Program-made: the position numbers and the translations under genes | In this document: in pieces, positions 1 to 6,211 of the stretch | Numbering within the stretch: the first letter of the stretch is position 1 | Layout: each line of letters starts with the position of its first letter | Notes under the pieces: generated by a model | Told to the model about the DNA's origin: nothing | Seen by the model: only the letters and a program-made list of their open reading frames with translations | Database searches by the model: none | Assembly (NCBI GenBank): GCA_904420255.1 | Contig: CAJFUT010000268.1 | Coordinates: 1 to 8,532 of the forward strand | Source: an uncultured Angelakisella sp. | Lineage (GTDB): Bacteria > Bacillota > Clostridia > Oscillospirales > Ruminococcaceae | Direction: 5' to 3' | Length of the DNA: 8,532 bases

Positions 1-86
1 AAGCTGCTGGTCAAACCCTAAGCGAAAATTCTTCACTGAGGTGACAGCACCTAAGACCAGCGCGTCTGCCATTCCGCCACGCCCGC
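1..86 (-). tRNA. tRNA-Leu (anticodon UAG), 5' half clear, interrupted or truncated at the window edge
   Basis: Reading the minus strand from 86, the sequence starts with acceptor strand GCGGGCG, then TG, then a class II leucine-type D arm (GCGGAATGGCAGACGC), then anticodon-stem strand CTGGT (60-56). The loop begins CTTAGG, with anticodon TAG at 53-51. This is a textbook tRNA-Leu 5' half. The 3' anticodon-stem strand should follow at once but does not: the next bases (GTGCTGTC) cannot close the stem well. A fitting strand, GACCAGC, occurs at 12-6 and makes a 7-bp match with GCTGGTC at 61-55. That leaves 37 extra nt (49-13) between loop positions 37 and 38. The variable arm, T arm and acceptor 3' strand would lie outside the window. 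CAGCTT at 6-1 could begin a variable arm. It could be a tRNA with an insertion, a broken tRNA, or a gene joined to an element. The tRNA identity is confident; whether it is functional is not. Confidence 0.8.
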
Positions 87-90
87 AGAT

Positions 91-109
91 TGGCGGCAAA
101 ACGCCGCCA
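91..109 (-). other. Hairpin in the leader of the tRNA-Leu transcript
   Basis: A 7-bp inverted repeat (TGGCGGC at 91-97, GCCGCCA at 103-109) with a 5-nt loop lies between the end of the PLP enzyme gene and the first base of the tRNA. On the minus strand it is followed by ATCTGCGG, with no T run, so it is a poor intrinsic terminator. It falls between the predicted tRNA promoter and the mature 5' end. It could therefore be a leader stem near the RNase P cut or a remnant terminator of the upstream gene. The structure is seen directly; its role is inference. Confidence 0.4.
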
Positions 110-124
110 GGTCAGAACATTGGC

Positions 125-153
125 ATTATAGCACATTTCCCTCAGAGCTTCAA
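125..153 (-). promoter_or_regulatory. Sigma-A-type promoter for tRNA-Leu, inside the 3' end of the PLP enzyme gene
   Basis: On the minus strand a perfect -10 box TATAAT (130-125) lies exactly 17 bp downstream of TTGAAG (153-148), which matches the TTGACA consensus at its first four positions. The expected start of transcription is near 118, giving a leader of about 30 nt before the tRNA at 86. The -35 box overlaps the last codons of the upstream gene, whose stop is at 142-144. This suggests the tRNA is transcribed independently of the operon. Confidence 0.65.
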
Positions 154-1407
154 GAGTCCCTCCGAAAGCATCTCCTGGGCGGAAAGGATCACCCCCGCCT
201 TGCCGGTGGGGTAGGTAAGCCCCCCCTGGAGCCAGGCGGCATAGGGCTCCCGGAGAGGGGCGTCCGCGGAGAGCTCGATGGAGGCCCCCATGGTGAAGGC
301 CCCGGCCGCCATAATCACCTGGCTGTCGTAGCCGGGCATATCCCAGGGCACAGGGGTGACGAAGGAATCCACCGGGGCGCCCTTCTGAATCCCCTGGCAG
401 AAGGCGCAGAGGGTTTCCGGGCTGCCGGTGAGCACCGACTGGATGATGTCGGTGCGGGGCTCGTCCCAGGCGGGGGTGACCCCAAAGCCCAGGAGCTGGT
501 AAAACGCCGCGGCGAAAACCGCCGTCCTGACGGCGGAGGCCACCACCGTCGGGGCGAAGAAAATCCCCTGGTACATACTCCGGAGGGTATCCAGGGTGCA
601 GCCCACCTCCTTGCCCATGCCGGGGCAGGTGAGGCGGTAGCCGCAAAGCTCCACCAGGTCCTTCCGCCCGGCGATGTACCCCCCCGTGGGGGCGATGCCG
701 CCGCCGGGATTCTTGATAAGGGAGCCTGCGATCAGGTCCGCCCCTGCCTGGGTGGGCTCCCGCTCCTCCACCAGCTCCCCGTAGCAGTTGTCCACCATGA
801 CGATAACCTTTGGATTGGCCTCTTTGGCGGCCCGAGCCGCCCGGCCGATGGTTTCCACCGAAAGGCTGGGGCGCAGGCTGTAGCCCCGGCTCCGCTGAAG
901 GTAGATCATCCGGGCCGACGGGGCCGCGGCGGCGATGGCCTCATAGTCGGGGGAGCCGTCGGGGAGCAGCTCGATCTGACGGTATTTCACCCCAAAATCC
1001 ATCAGGGAGCCGGTGTTCTCCCCCCGGATGCCGATGGTTTCCTCCAGGGTATCGTAGGGGGCCCCGGTCACCGAAACCATGGTGTCCCCGGGGCGCAGCA
1101 CCCCAAAGAGGGCGGTGGCCAGGGCATGGGTGCCCGAAACAAAGGTGTGGCGCACCAGGGCGTCCTCCGCCCCAAAGATGAGGGCGAACACCTGGTCCAG
1201 GCCCTCCCGGCCCCGGTCGTCGTAGCCGTAGCCGGTGGTGCCCTTCAGGTGGGCCTCGCTGACCCCGGCCCGGAGGAAGGCGGAAAGCACCTTCTGGCCG
1301 TTGTATTCCTCCACCCGACCGATCCGCTCAAAGGCGGGCCGGCAGAGCTCCTCCGCCCGGCGGGCCAGCTCCATCAGCCGGGGGTCGATGTCAAAAAAAT
1401 CCGTCAT
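142..1407 (-). CDS. PLP-dependent methionine gamma-lyase-like protein ('aluminum resistance' family)
   Basis: A 421-aa protein resembling the Alum_res family (PF06838; YnbB-like), a branch of fold-type I PLP enzymes related to Cys/Met metabolism enzymes and often named methionine gamma-lyase family protein. Visible landmarks are an SGTHA segment at 91-95 (cofactor phosphate-binding region), VDNCYGE with Asp206 (the residue expected to pair with the pyridine nitrogen), and SLIKN with Lys232 as the likely Schiff-base lysine. A glycine-rich NPGGGIAPTGGYI stretch follows the lysine. It should be cytosolic; I see no signal peptide. The ATG start is preceded by ACAGGAGAGGAATCGGAAT, which contains a good AGGAG/GAGAGG site. 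It is the last protein gene of the row, 57 bp after the acetyltransferase. The actual substrate is uncertain: the family name reflects an old aluminium-tolerance phenotype, and C-S lyase activity is inferred from fold. Confidence 0.88.
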   Translation of the reverse strand: MTDFFDIDPRLMELARRAEELCRPAFERIGRVEEYNGQKVLSAFLRAGVSEAHLKGTTGYGYDDRGREGLDQVFALIFGAEDALVRHTFVSGTHALATALFGVLRPGDTMVSVTGAPYDTLEETIGIRGENTGSLMDFGVKYRQIELLPDGSPDYEAIAAAAPSARMIYLQRSRGYSLRPSLSVETIGRAARAAKEANPKVIVMVDNCYGELVEEREPTQAGADLIAGSLIKNPGGGIAPTGGYIAGRKDLVELCGYRLTCPGMGKEVGCTLDTLRSMYQGIFFAPTVVASAVRTAVFAAAFYQLLGFGVTPAWDEPRTDIIQSVLTGSPETLCAFCQGIQKGAPVDSFVTPVPWDMPGYDSQVIMAAGAFTMGASIELSADAPLREPYAAWLQGGLTYPTGKAGVILSAQEMLSEGLLKL

Positions 1408-1438
1408 ATTCCGATTCCTCTCCTGTGTGTTTCTGAAT

Positions 1439-1462
1439 CCGCCGGCGCTGATCCTCCGGCGG
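1439..1462 (-). other. GC-rich hairpin between acetyltransferase and PLP enzyme genes
   Basis: CCGCCGG (1439-1445) and CCGGCGG (1456-1462) form a 7-bp stem with a 10-nt loop in the 57-bp gap, just after the acetyltransferase stop. The minus strand continues ATTCAGAAAC, without a T run. It is not a convincing intrinsic terminator and may be a transcript-processing or stabilising structure. Confidence 0.35.
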
Positions 1463-1464
1463 TG

Positions 1465-2232
1465 TCAAAGGGCGGAGGGACCCTCCCCCGCTTCCCGTTC
1501 AAAGGCCCAAATCTCCCCCGTCTCCGCAAAACCCCGGGCCCGGTAAAAGGGGGCCAGTTCCTCCCGGCAGGCCAGCACCGGCTCCCTCCCCGCTTCCAGG
1601 CAGCCCCGGACGGCGGCCCCCAGGGCGGCGGAACTGCAGCCCCTTCCCCGGCGCTCCGGCAGGGCGGCAAGGTACCCGATGACCCCCCGGCGGCTCCCCA
1701 GGTGGGAAATGGCCGCCGCCGCGGCAGGGGCCCCCTCCGGCCCTGGGACCAGAAAAACCCGGGCCGCCCCCCGGCGGGCCAGGAGATGGAGATGGGCATA
1801 CCGCTCCTCCAGAAGGGCCGGGGCCAGGGCGCCGGCGGCCACATTGCACCGGACCGCCTCCATCACCGAGGGAGGGCAGAGAGGTGTTTCCTCCGGCAAG
1901 GGCCCCCGGTACGCCATCTCCGGATACCGCCAGGGCCTCCCCGGCAGCAGGGGCGCCAGCAGGCTGTCAGTTTCCAGCCAGCGCCAGCCCAGGGCCCTCA
2001 GGAAATCCGCCGCCTCGCCGGCTGCCTCCTCCCGGGACACGGTGGCCCAAACCAGCCCGCCCACCCGGCAGATCCCGCCGGCGGGCTGCCCCCCTTCCTC
2101 CAGGGCCAGCCAGAATTCCCCAGGGGCGCCTCCGCCCCCGGCCCGGGCCTCCGCCTCGATCACCGCCGCCAGGAGGGGGTCCCCCGGCACCTGGGCCAGG
2201 CGGGGGTCCCCCGGCTCCGCCCAGCGGATCAT
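1465..2232 (-). CDS. GNAT-family N-acetyltransferase
   Basis: A 255-aa protein whose C-terminal half (about 125-245) has the GNAT fold signature. Motif A reads GYLAALPERRGRGCSSAAL around 186-204, with the R-R-G-R-G acetyl-CoA pyrophosphate loop at 194-198. Motif B is FYRARGF (229-235), where Tyr230 is in the usual position of the general acid. It should transfer acetyl from acetyl-CoA to an amine; the acceptor cannot be read from sequence. The N-terminal 120 residues, rich in Gly, Ala and Pro with several Trp, are not clearly assignable. They may be a degenerate second GNAT-like domain, as in two-domain members. The ATG shares an ATGA overlap with the stop of the upstream aminopeptidase (2229-2232) and has only a distant GGGAG, so translational coupling is likely. 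Confidence 0.82.
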   Translation of the reverse strand: MIRWAEPGDPRLAQVPGDPLLAAVIEAEARAGGGGAPGEFWLALEEGGQPAGGICRVGGLVWATVSREEAAGEAADFLRALGWRWLETDSLLAPLLPGRPWRYPEMAYRGPLPEETPLCPPSVMEAVRCNVAAGALAPALLEERYAHLHLLARRGAARVFLVPGPEGAPAAAAAISHLGSRRGVIGYLAALPERRGRGCSSAALGAAVRGCLEAGREPVLACREELAPFYRARGFAETGEIWAFEREAGEGPSAL

Positions 2233-3263
2233 CCCCGGGGCAGCTCCCGGGCCAGCAGGGCCAGCAGCTCCCGTGCGTCCTCCATATCCCGCTTGCTGGC
2301 AAGGGTATTGGGGGAATGGAGATACCGCACCGGCAGGCTCACCGCCGCCACCTTGGCACCGGCGGCGGAGGAGCAGTAGCTCCGGGCGTCGTTGCCGCCG
2401 AAGACCCCCTCCTTGGCCTGCCAGGGGATCTCCGCCCCCCGGGCCAGGGAGGTGACCTGTTCATACAGGTCCCGGGGGTAGATGGTCCCCTTGTCCATAA
2501 AGGAGATCACCGGGCCCTTCCCCACCCGGCAGACCTGGCGGCCGGCGGGGGCGGTGGGCAGGTCCCCGGCGGTGGTGCTCTCCACCACCACGGCCACCTC
2601 GGGCCGCAGGGAGAAGGCCGCCGCCTTGCTCCCGGCGCAGCCGGTTTCCTCCTGGACCACAAAGGCGAAGTCGCAGTCCCAGGGCAGCTCCCCCTGGATC
2701 ATCTCCAGCAGAAGGGCGCAGCCCGCCCGGTCATCGATGGCCCGGGCCAGCACCGCGTCCTCCCCCAGCTCCCGCCAGGGGCCGATGAAGGTGACCATAT
2801 CCCCGGGGGCAGCCATCTCCTGGGCCTTCTCCCGGCTCCCGGCGCCGATGTCGATGCGCATATCCTCCACCTTGGCGTACTCCTCCCGCTCCTCGGGGGT
2901 GAGCAGGTGGACCGGCCTGGTTCCGATGACCCCGGGGATGGCCTCCGGCCCCACCAGCACCGGCCTGCCGGGGATCACCGAGGGGGAAATCCCCCCCACC
3001 GTGGCGAAATGGAGCATCCCGTCCTCGTCAATATGGGTGACCACAAAGCCCACCTCGTCCATGTGGGCGGAAAAGAGGACCTTCCGGGCGGGACGGGCCT
3101 TTCCTTTTTTATGGACCAGGAGGTTGCCCATGTCGTCCACCACATAGCTTTCGTACCGGCCCTGGATTTTTTGGATGAGGTATTCCCGCACCTGGTCCTC
3201 CTGGCCGGAAATCCCCCGGAGCTGGGTCAGCTCCTCCAGCTGCTTCCAATTCACCTGCATCAT
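2229..3263 (-). CDS. M42 family metallo-aminopeptidase (second of a tandem pair)
   Basis: A 344-aa cytosolic peptidase of the M42 family (glutamyl aminopeptidase/TET-like; also called cellulase M/FrvX/YsdC proteins). These di-metal enzymes remove N-terminal residues from peptides and assemble as tetrahedral dodecamers. All expected active-site residues are visible: SAHMDEVG (His67 and Asp69), AIDDRAG (bridging Asp177), VVQEETG (general base Glu205 and ligand Glu206), a VVVES/DLP segment (228-234) and PVRYLHSP (His316). I chose ATG at 3263 (MMQVNWKQ) over a start 39 codons upstream because AGGGAGG lies 7 nt before it. This start also overlaps the upstream stop as ATGA (3260-3263) and gives the normal family length. 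Peptide substrate preference is unknown. It probably works with the adjacent paralogue and cytosolic peptide breakdown. Confidence 0.93.
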   Translation of the reverse strand: MMQVNWKQLEELTQLRGISGQEDQVREYLIQKIQGRYESYVVDDMGNLLVHKKGKARPARKVLFSAHMDEVGFVVTHIDEDGMLHFATVGGISPSVIPGRPVLVGPEAIPGVIGTRPVHLLTPEEREEYAKVEDMRIDIGAGSREKAQEMAAPGDMVTFIGPWRELGEDAVLARAIDDRAGCALLLEMIQGELPWDCDFAFVVQEETGCAGSKAAAFSLRPEVAVVVESTTAGDLPTAPAGRQVCRVGKGPVISFMDKGTIYPRDLYEQVTSLARGAEIPWQAKEGVFGGNDARSYCSSAAGAKVAAVSLPVRYLHSPNTLASKRDMEDARELLALLARELPRG

Positions 3264-4288
3264 TCCTGCACCTCCCTGGCAAAGGCCGCCATCAGGCTGG
3301 CGGTGTGAAGAATATCCCGGGCGGACACCGTTTCCACAGCGGTGTGCATATTCCGCAGGGGGATGGAAAGGAGCCCGCACCGCACCCCTCCGCCGGAAGC
3401 GGCGATGAGGTCGGTGTCGGTGCCGGTGCGGCTGCCCATGGCGTAAAGCTGCCAGGGAATCCCCTTCTCCCGGGCCAGCTCCCGGAGCCGGTCAAAAATC
3501 TGCCGGTTCACCGCCGGGGCGTAGTCGATTTCCACGCCGCCCCCCACCTTGCCGCACTCCTGGGGCTTCACCCCGAAGCCGTCCCCGAAGGTGACATCGG
3601 TGATGAGGGCCAGATCGGGGGCCAGGGCGAAGGCCGCCGTGGCCGCGCCGAAGCCGCTGGTTTCCTCCTGGGAGGCAAGGCAGACGGTGACCCGGCAGCG
3701 TCCGGGATTTTCCCGGAGCATCCGGGCGGCGGCGATGACCGCCGCGCAGCCGGCCCGGTTATCCAGGCTGCCGGAGCAGATGAGCCCCCCGGCCATCTCC
3801 ACAAAGTCGCTGTCCAGGGTGATGGGGTCCCCGGGGGCGAAGGCCTCCCGGGCCGCCTCGTCGGAAAGGCCGGTGTCCACCAGGATCCCCTCCATCTTCA
3901 GGGGCTTTTCCTTGCCGTCGCTGAGGTGGGGCGGGGTGGAGGCCACCACCCCGGCGTACCTCCCGTCCCGGGCGTGGACCGTCACCGGGGAGGCGGGCAG
4001 GAGGCGGCGGTCCAGGCCGCCCACGTTGGCCACCCGGAGGAAGCCTCCCTTTTCCACCGCCGTCACCACCATGCCGATCTGATCCAGGTGGGCCTCCAGC
4101 ATCAGGTGGGGCGCCCCCGGCTCCCCGGGGCAAACGGTGCAGAGAAGGCTCCCCAGGGGGGTGCGCTCCACCGCCCCCAGGGGGGCCAGGAGCTTTTCCG
4201 CCGCCGCGGCGGCGTCCTCCTCCCGCCCTGAGATCCCCGGGGCCTGGCAGAGCTCCCGGGCAAGGGAGATGATTTCAGTCAGTTCCAT
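3260..4288 (-). CDS. M42 family metallo-aminopeptidase (first of a tandem pair)
   Basis: A 342-aa M42 peptidase, a diverged paralogue of the next gene with landmarks at almost the same positions. EAHLDQIG gives His67 and Asp69, SLDNRAG the bridging Asp176, LASQEETSG Glu208 and Glu209, ITDVTFGDG Asp231, and PLRNMHTAVE His315. It differs from its neighbour in having Gln at position 70 (Glu in the paralogue), DNR instead of DDR, and GSRTGTDTDLI near 286-294. It is therefore an old subfamily split rather than a recent duplication. The ATG at 4288 (MELTEIIS) is preceded by AAAGGAATCGGTAGCT, giving AAAGGA about 10 nt upstream. An in-frame ATG 20 codons earlier lies inside the intergenic palindrome and has no ribosome binding site. 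Its stop overlaps the next start, so the two products are probably made in step. Confidence 0.92.
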   Translation of the reverse strand: MELTEIISLARELCQAPGISGREEDAAAAAEKLLAPLGAVERTPLGSLLCTVCPGEPGAPHLMLEAHLDQIGMVVTAVEKGGFLRVANVGGLDRRLLPASPVTVHARDGRYAGVVASTPPHLSDGKEKPLKMEGILVDTGLSDEAAREAFAPGDPITLDSDFVEMAGGLICSGSLDNRAGCAAVIAAARMLRENPGRCRVTVCLASQEETSGFGAATAAFALAPDLALITDVTFGDGFGVKPQECGKVGGGVEIDYAPAVNRQIFDRLRELAREKGIPWQLYAMGSRTGTDTDLIAASGGGVRCGLLSIPLRNMHTAVETVSARDILHTASLMAAFAREVQE

Positions 4289-4329
4289 AGCTACCGATTC
4301 CTTTCTTCTGACGGTTGTACCGGCGTACG

Positions 4330-4353
4330 AGGGGATGCGGCGCCGCATCCCCT
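4330..4353. repeat. Perfect 24-bp intergenic palindrome
   Basis: The sequence AGGGGATGCGGC followed directly by its own reverse complement forms a perfect 24-bp palindrome in the 81-bp gap between rlmH and the first M42 gene. As RNA it could fold into a long GC-rich hairpin on either strand. On the minus strand it is followed by CGTACGCC, with no T run, so it is not a standard intrinsic terminator. On the plus strand it is followed by only TTGCGC. It could be a weak terminator after rlmH, an RNA-processing element, or one copy of a dispersed palindromic repeat. Only a genome-wide copy count would tell. Confidence 0.6.
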
Positions 4354-4369
4354 TTGCGCACCGATACTT

Positions 4370-4846
4370 TCATTTATGGTACTTGGCGCCGGCGGAAATG
4401 GAGAGGGCGCGGTAAAGCTGCTCCGCCAGCATCACCCGGAAAAGCTGGTGGGGGAAGGTCATGGGGGACGCCGAGAGCCGGAGGGCCGCCCGCTCCTTCA
4501 CCTCCCGGCTCAGGCCGAAGCTGCCCCCCACCACAAAGGCCAGGCTGCTCCCCAGCTGCCGCCGCCCCTCCAGCCATTCCGCCAGGGCGGGGGAGGACAT
4601 CTCCTTCCCCTCGATGCAGAGGGCGGCGAAGGGGGTCTTTCCCAGCTTTGCCAGGATGGCCCGGCCCTCCTCCTCCAGACCCCGCTGTATCTGGGCTGGG
4701 CTTGGATTTTCAGGGAGGCGGTACTCCTCCACCTCCTCCACCTGGAACCGGCAGTAGGCGGAGAGCCGCTTCTGGTACTCCGCCATCCCCTGGCGCATCC
4801 AGGGTTCCTTCATCTGGCCCACCGCCACAATCTTCAGATGAAACAC
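4370..4846 (-). CDS. rlmH: 23S rRNA (pseudouridine1915-N3)-methyltransferase RlmH
   Basis: A 158-aa SPOUT-family enzyme that methylates N3 of pseudouridine 1915 in helix 69 of 23S rRNA on the assembled 70S ribosome, using S-adenosylmethionine. The whole family pattern is present: LKIVAVGQMKE at the N-terminus, LCIEGKEMSS (77-86), the SAM-binding FVVGGSFGL (104-112), MTFPHQLFRVMLAEQLYRA (129-147) and the invariant C-terminal YHK. The length fits the usual 155-160 aa. I chose GTG at 4846, giving MFHLKIVAVG, because GGAAGGGGGAG sits just upstream. The spacing is short (about 3-5 nt). An upstream in-frame GTG at 4873 would add nine residues that do not look like the family. It lies 48 bp after the small membrane protein gene and close to walJ, a neighbourhood also known in Bacillus. 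Confidence 0.95.
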   Translation of the reverse strand: MFHLKIVAVGQMKEPWMRQGMAEYQKRLSAYCRFQVEEVEEYRLPENPSPAQIQRGLEEEGRAILAKLGKTPFAALCIEGKEMSSPALAEWLEGRRQLGSSLAFVVGGSFGLSREVKERAALRLSASPMTFPHQLFRVMLAEQLYRALSISAGAKYHK

Positions 4847-4894
4847 AGGCTCCCCCTTCCGGGGCCCCGCCACACCGTTCAGGGCCGGGGCCGC

Positions 4895-5374
4895 TTACAG
4901 CTCCACGGTGGGGCGGAGCACCGCCTCCACATCCACGTAATAATTCTTGTAGTTCCCCCGCTCCCGGTAGACCGGCACCATCTCGCCTGTCAGGTTGGGA
5001 TAGCTCCAGAGATTCCCGCTGCGGCACTGGTACACCACCCCGCCCTCCTCATACTGGCAGATGAGCCGCCAGGGATAGCGGCCGTTCACCTGGAGGGAAC
5101 GGTTCTTTTCAATATCCACCACCCGGGCCATAACCCGCTCCCCCGTTTCCATCAGGCGGCGGCGCTTCTTCTCCGGGTTCCTCATGGCCACCAGGAGCAC
5201 CACCCCCAGGAAGGTGAAAATGGTCCCGATGAAGCCGAACACCATGGTCAGGATCATGGCGGTTTCCCGGTCCTCCGGGACGGCGAACCAGGACACGGCC
5301 GCCACTCCCAAAAAAATCACCCCGATCACCGCGAAGATCATGGGGATCAAACGCATCGCCAGGGGCTGTTTCAT
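4895..5374 (-). CDS. Small membrane protein with two TM helices, DUF3592-like
   Basis: A 159-aa protein of unknown function. Two hydrophobic helices are clear: about 9-32 (from LIPMIFAVIGVIFLG on) and 40-64 (from MILTMVFGFIGTIF on). They are separated by a short charged loop (PEDRETA) and followed by a basic stop segment, NPEKKRRR (66-73). The remaining 85 residues are soluble and look beta-rich (RVMARVVDIEKN, RLICQYEEGGVVYQCRS, VPVYRERGNYKNYYVD). This resembles DUF3592-type proteins, which have a small beta domain attached to membrane helices. The positive-inside rule places the basic segment and the C-terminal domain in the cytoplasm. The start is firm: AAGGAGG lies 8 nt before the ATG. It sits between walJ and rlmH with gaps of 51 and 48 bp, so it is probably co-transcribed with both. 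No function is assigned. Confidence 0.8.
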   Translation of the reverse strand: MKQPLAMRLIPMIFAVIGVIFLGVAAVSWFAVPEDRETAMILTMVFGFIGTIFTFLGVVLLVAMRNPEKKRRRLMETGERVMARVVDIEKNRSLQVNGRYPWRLICQYEEGGVVYQCRSGNLWSYPNLTGEMVPVYRERGNYKNYYVDVEAVLRPTVEL

Positions 5375-5425
5375 ACCGCTTTCCTCCTTCGCGCCGCCGC
5401 ACCGGGGCGGACGGACGTTTCCATA

Positions 5426-6211
5426 CTAAAACCGCACCGGCGGGGTTGGCTCGCTGCGGCGGGCGATTTCCAGCAGGAAATCCCGCCCCTCCACCAGCCC
5501 CGCCTCCCCCAGGGCCTCCCGGGCGGAGGCCGCCGCCAGCTCCGGGGTGTTGTTCTCCCGGCTCAGGTGGCCCAGGACAAACCGGCCGGTGCCGGAGAGG
5601 GCCAGCCGGCGCAGCGTATCGGCGCATTCCGGGTTGGAAAGGTGCCCCCGGTCCGAGGCGATGCGCCGCCGCAGGTAATAGGGGTACCGGGAGATCTCCA
5701 GCAGCCGGGGCTCGTAGTTGGATTCCAGGAACACCAGGTCCGCTCCGGCCAGCCCCTGCCAGATCTCCGGCGTCACCGTCCCCAGGTCGGTGGCGTAGCC
5801 GATGGCCCTCTCCCCCGCCTGGAAGCGGAACCCCACCGAATGGGCCACGTCGTGGGGGGTGTCGAAGGGGGTCACCTCCATGCCGGCAATCTCCATCCGG
5901 GGGGAAAGCTCCTCCGCAGCGGCGCCGGGCTCCAGGTTCCCGGTGTCCAGGATCCCCTCCAGGGTTTCCGCCGTGGCCCACACCGGCACCCGCAGCCGCT
6001 TTGCCAGCACCCGCAATCCCCGGATGTGGTCGTGGTGGTCGTGGGTCACCAGGATCCCCCGGACCGCCCCCGGCTCCACCCCGGCCCCCTCCAGGGCGGC
6101 CAGGATGTTTTTGGCGCTGACCCCGGCGTCCACCAGGACCCCCTGGGCCCTGGTGCCTATGTAGGTGCAGTTGCCGCTGCTTCCGCTGAAAAGGGGGGCA
6201 AAGAGGATCAC
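5426..6211 (-). CDS. walJ: Metallo-beta-lactamase-fold hydrolase, WalJ/YycJ family
   Basis: A 261-aa MBL-fold protein that looks like WalJ (YycJ), which in Bacillus is encoded beside the WalRK cell-wall two-component system. Relatives are reported as nucleases or tied to replication/cell-division coordination. The opening FAPLFSGSSGNCTYIG matches the family's SGSxGN start. Metal ligands are THDHHDH (His57, His59, Asp61, His62), TPHD (His120), YATDLG (Asp142) and the late histidine in GHLSREN (215). A further conserved-looking histidine lies in DRGHLSN (190). The start is GTG at 6211, with AAGGAGG 7 nt upstream. Its GTGA overlaps the stop of the HAD gene, implying coupling. No walR, walK, walH or walI gene lies in the window, so the exact family role is inferred. 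Confidence 0.88.
   Translation of the reverse strand: MILFAPLFSGSSGNCTYIGTRAQGVLVDAGVSAKNILAALEGAGVEPGAVRGILVTHDHHDHIRGLRVLAKRLRVPVWATAETLEGILDTGNLEPGAAAEELSPRMEIAGMEVTPFDTPHDVAHSVGFRFQAGERAIGYATDLGTVTPEIWQGLAGADLVFLESNYEPRLLEISRYPYYLRRRIASDRGHLSNPECADTLRRLALSGTGRFVLGHLSRENNTPELAAASAREALGEAGLVEGRDFLLEIARRSEPTPPVRF

Noticed and set aside
13..54. Archaeal-type bulge-helix-bulge splice motif in the tRNA insertion
   Set aside because: No segment complementary to the anticodon region (such as CCTAA) is found near the 3' end of the insertion on the transcribed strand; instead CTTAGG is directly repeated.
1..86. Group I intron in the tRNA anticodon loop
   Set aside because: I tried to pair the loop with a downstream guide. 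AGGTG pairs with CACCT, but no register gives the required U-G at a splice site, and 37 nt is far too short for a group I core. A longer intron past the window edge is not excluded.
11..646. Minus-strand open frame running through the tRNA and the end of the lyase gene
   Set aside because: It is out of frame with the lyase, crosses the tRNA and reads as low-complexity protein.
1393..1399. Run of seven T just after the lyase start as a phase-variable tract
   Set aside because: It encodes the two Phe of MTDFFDID and part of the Asp codons beside them; seven bases is short for phase variation and no other sign supports it.
3106..3120. A-rich slippery site in the second M42 gene (CATAAAAAAGGA on the minus strand)
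   Set aside because: The six A are in the phase AAA AAA G, not A AAA AAG, and the family alignment continues in the original frame, so programmed frameshifting is not supported.
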